Origin: Bacillota bacterium
GTDB lineage: Bacteria; Bacillota; Clostridia; Christensenellales; SZUA-584
Assembly: GCA_023436525.1 (NCBI GenBank)
Contig: JAEZIW010000033.1
Coordinates: 1-23,151, forward strand
Direction: 5' to 3'
Length of the DNA: 23,151 nucleotides
Shown here: piece after piece, positions 21,465 through 23,151 of the stretch
Numbering within the stretch: the stretch's first letter is position 1
How the letters are laid out: each line of letters starts with the position of its first letter
The notes under the pieces: generated by a model
What the model was told of the DNA's origin: nothing
The model's input: only the letters and a program-made list of their open reading frames with translations
Databases searched by the model: none
Made by a program: the position numbers and the translations under genes

Positions 21465-21719
21465 ACCTCTGTGAATTAATTATCTTTCGTGCCAAGGCCG
21501 AGGTTTTTATGCTCATCTGGCAAAATACAAGGGGTTTGCGGTACAGCCTTTCCGTTAAATGCCCCATGCTGCCGCGTGCGATTCCATGCAAAATGCCGTC
21601 TGGGGCAGCCTTGTCCATTATTGCAGCGCCGATAAGACACGTTTTCTTAAAGCCCATTATACTATGCTTGGCCGCAAATAAACAGAAAATTTTGATACTG
21701 ACATATGAACGGAATGTGG

Positions 21720-21749
21720 TTGAAGGATAACCTCAAATCGTTGTATAAT
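21720..21749 (+). promoter_or_regulatory. Promoter of the YbaK/ProX-like gene
   Basis: TTGAAG (21720-21725), an 18-base spacer and a perfect TATAAT (21744-21749). The leader of about 90 bases contains an AAAGCG/CGCTTT hairpin near 21770-21803. Confidence 0.55.
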
Positions 21750-21845
21750 AAAATACAGGAAAAATGTTGAAAAGCGCGGCGTTTTGGCAGCGCTGTTACG
21801 CTTTGATAAGGACGATTCATAACTTAACAGGGAGCAACATGACGT

Positions 21846-22397
21846 TTGGAACGGATTTGGATTGATTCAACAATACATACGACACCGCCGTCGGACAGCG
21901 AGCGGCTGCCCAAAGAAATGAATACATACTTACGGCTGCAAAGCCTTGGTATTTCGTATCAGCGGCTGGATCATGCCGCGACGGCAACGGTGGATGATTG
22001 CGCTGATGTAGAAAAACGGTTGGACATTCACATATGCAAGAACCTCTTTTTAAACAACGCGAAGAAGACACGGTTTTACATGCTGATGATGCCGGGTGAA
22101 AAAAGGTACAGAGCCGGGGACGTGTCTGCACAGGTGCAGTCGTCGCGGCTGTCGTTTGCGAGCGCGGCGGATATGGAGCGGCTGCTCGGCATTACGCCGG
22201 GGTCGGTGAGCGTGCTTGCCTTGATGAACGATAAGAACCATGACGTATCGCTGCTGATTGATAGGGAGCTGCTTTCCGAGGAGTTTATCGGCTGCCATCC
22301 GTGCGTGAACACGGCAAGCCTCAAGCTGCGCATGGACGATCTGCTGACTGTTTTTTTGCCGCACACGGGGCACGAGCCAAGGTTTGTGACGCTTTGA
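21846..22397 (+). CDS. Prolyl-tRNA editing protein, YbaK/ProX (PrdX) family
   Basis: A stand-alone editing domain that hydrolyses mischarged tRNA, probably Ala-tRNA(Pro). Conserved segments are YLRLQSLGISYQRLDHA, ICKNLFLNN (with the conserved Lys), FYMLMMPGEKRY, SRLSFASAADMERLLGITPG, SVLALMNDK and CHPCVNTASLKL, ending HTGHEPRFVTL. Similarity to clostridial relatives begins before the first in-frame ATG (21918), so I start at the TTG at 21846, 11 bases after GGGAG. The better-placed ATG at 21839 is out of frame by one base and ends after eight codons. The length, 183 residues, is normal. Function is well supported; the start is uncertain. Confidence 0.85.
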   Translation: MERIWIDSTIHTTPPSDSERLPKEMNTYLRLQSLGISYQRLDHAATATVDDCADVEKRLDIHICKNLFLNNAKKTRFYMLMMPGEKRYRAGDVSAQVQSSRLSFASAADMERLLGITPGSVSVLALMNDKNHDVSLLIDRELLSEEFIGCHPCVNTASLKLRMDDLLTVFLPHTGHEPRFVTL

Positions 22398-22623
22398 AAG
22401 GAAGGCAAAACGGCTACTTGTTTTGTCATTTCTATATTATCAATTATTTTTCACAGTCCACTGATCAGTGAAAAGCGTAGCGGCGACCGCGCCGTTAACG
22501 CACAATCGCATGATATTAATATTTTTTTTGACATGCTAGGCCTTCATGGGAGGCAAGGGCATTCTTTGCACTCCGAGTGTGAGGAACAACCTTTTTTTAC
22601 GCCACATAAGCAAGCTGTCAATC

Positions 22624-22650
22624 AAAAAAAGGACAGCTTTCACTATCCTT
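22624..22650 (-). terminator. Intrinsic terminator of the L,D-transpeptidase gene
   Basis: On the minus strand AAGGATAGT-GAAA-GCTGTCCTT is a 9-bp stem with a GNRA loop, followed by Ts. It starts 25 bases after the stop. Between here and 22397 are a CACTGATCAGTG palindrome (22459-22470) and a CGGCG/CGCCG hairpin (22481-22494), with no gene. Confidence 0.88.
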
Positions 22651-22674
22651 TTCACCCTCTATGAATCATCCGGA

Positions 22675-23151
22675 TTACGCGGCACCCTCGACGTCCGCCT
22701 TGTCAGACGGCTGCTGCAAAGAAGCTAAATACGCTTCGTATTGCTCTCGCGCGTTGCCCTGCCAGCCCGCCCATGCCTCGGTAACGGTGTATGAGCCCGG
22801 TGCCATGCTCGGGCGCTTTGCCGGCCTCGGGGCACGAACCAGCTGTGCCTTAATCGCGGCGGCCTCCGCGTCGTTCTTATCACCCGTGATGATCTCACAA
22901 ACCGTGCCGGGGCCAAGGTTGTAGTAAATCCAGCGTGCGTCCGGCACGAGCATACGCACACAGCCGTGAGAGGCGCGCTTGCCAAGTTCGTTATACGATT
23001 CGGTAAAGCTGCTCGGCTTTCTGGACGTGTATATCAGCGAATGGCAGAAGATGCTGCGGACAATCTGCCGCCAGTACTGGCCGTATACGCCATATGTCAT
23101 GAACTTCCCGAAACGCACAGAGCTTGTTCCCATCTCGAAGGTACCAATGGG
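22675..23151 (-). CDS. L,D-transpeptidase (YkuD domain), 5' end outside window
   Basis: The C-terminal 158 residues of a YkuD-family enzyme, which cross-links peptidoglycan or attaches proteins to it. The frame runs open to the window edge with PIGTFEMG, the usual start of the catalytic core. The core continues with the His of IFCHSLIY and the nucleophile Cys of SHGCVRM, then DARWIYYNLGPGTVCEI. The region after the core is an Ala/Arg/Pro-rich tail ending acidic. An internal ATG at 23133 would cut the core and is not a likely start. The upstream part, probably a signal or anchor plus binding domains, is not visible. It ends with a strong terminator. Confidence 0.92.
   Translation of the reverse strand, partial: PIGTFEMGTSSVRFGKFMTYGVYGQYWRQIVRSIFCHSLIYTSRKPSSFTESYNELGKRASHGCVRMLVPDARWIYYNLGPGTVCEIITGDKNDAEAAAIKAQLVRAPRPAKRPSMAPGSYTVTEAWAGWQGNAREQYEAYLASLQQPSDKADVEGAA

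Noticed and set aside
21416..21730. 104-codon plus-strand frame
   Set aside because: No ribosome binding site, crosses the terminator-like hairpin at 21429-21464, and resembles no family.

Overview
The window looks like chromosomal DNA of a spore-forming, low-GC-branch Gram-positive bacterium (class Clostridia or a relative) whose own coding regions are fairly GC-rich. Evidence for this is direct: strong AGGAGG-type ribosome binding sites, sigma-A promoters with extended -10 boxes, two spore-coat-like gene pairs, a Spo0E-like regulator, a PyrR-type attenuator and peptidoglycan enzymes typical of Firmicutes. No tRNA, rRNA, CRISPR array, complete insertion sequence or integrase was seen.

Layout. 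1-1402: the end of an unknown gene, a zinc-ribbon protein, a nested-palindrome repeat between two copies of one hairpin, and a minus-strand coat-like pair. 1499-5885: a tightly coupled plus-strand operon recX, birA, a P1-family peptidase, acpS and a fused NAD(P)HX epimerase/dehydratase; every junction overlaps by 4-8 bases. 5905-8073: a Spo0E-like gene on the minus strand, then a long leader with a PyrR attenuator driving a uracil permease. 8103-10007: an AT-rich two-gene minus-strand cassette, a dGTPase-like HD hydrolase followed by a very small protein that reads as a stand-alone PEP-synthase/PPDK-type ATP-grasp domain. This is the best candidate here for an undescribed system. 10054-12161: a minus-strand operon of a methyltransferase, a proline-free coiled-coil protein and a Cys-rich DUF3795-like protein.

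12286-13704: a 14-helix DHA2 drug exporter. 13705-14123: repeats. 14124-14612: a second coat-like pair, on the plus strand. Both coat pairs are preceded by similar GCATA/ACTA boxes that resemble forespore sigma-G promoters. 14900-15772: a membrane-anchored alpha/beta hydrolase whose terminator lies inside the 3' end of the convergent gene. 15781-17545: an overlapping pair of proteins of unknown function (DUF6323/DUF6179-like). 17573-17682: a strong promoter followed 50 bases later by a terminator, a candidate short RNA. 17814-18302: a double zinc-ribbon protein. 18303-18929: gene-less DNA with repeats and hairpins.

18930-21352: a minus-strand operon of a membrane-anchored NlpC/P60 hydrolase with four peptidoglycan-binding repeats and a lipoprotein. 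21846-22397: a YbaK/ProX-type tRNA-editing protein with a puzzling start. 22675-23151: an L,D-transpeptidase cut by the window end. Taken together, the window joins housekeeping cofactor and lipid functions (biotin ligation, acyl-carrier activation, NAD(P)HX repair), cell-wall remodelling and sporulation genes with one compositionally foreign cassette. All family assignments come from reading motifs by eye, not from database searches.
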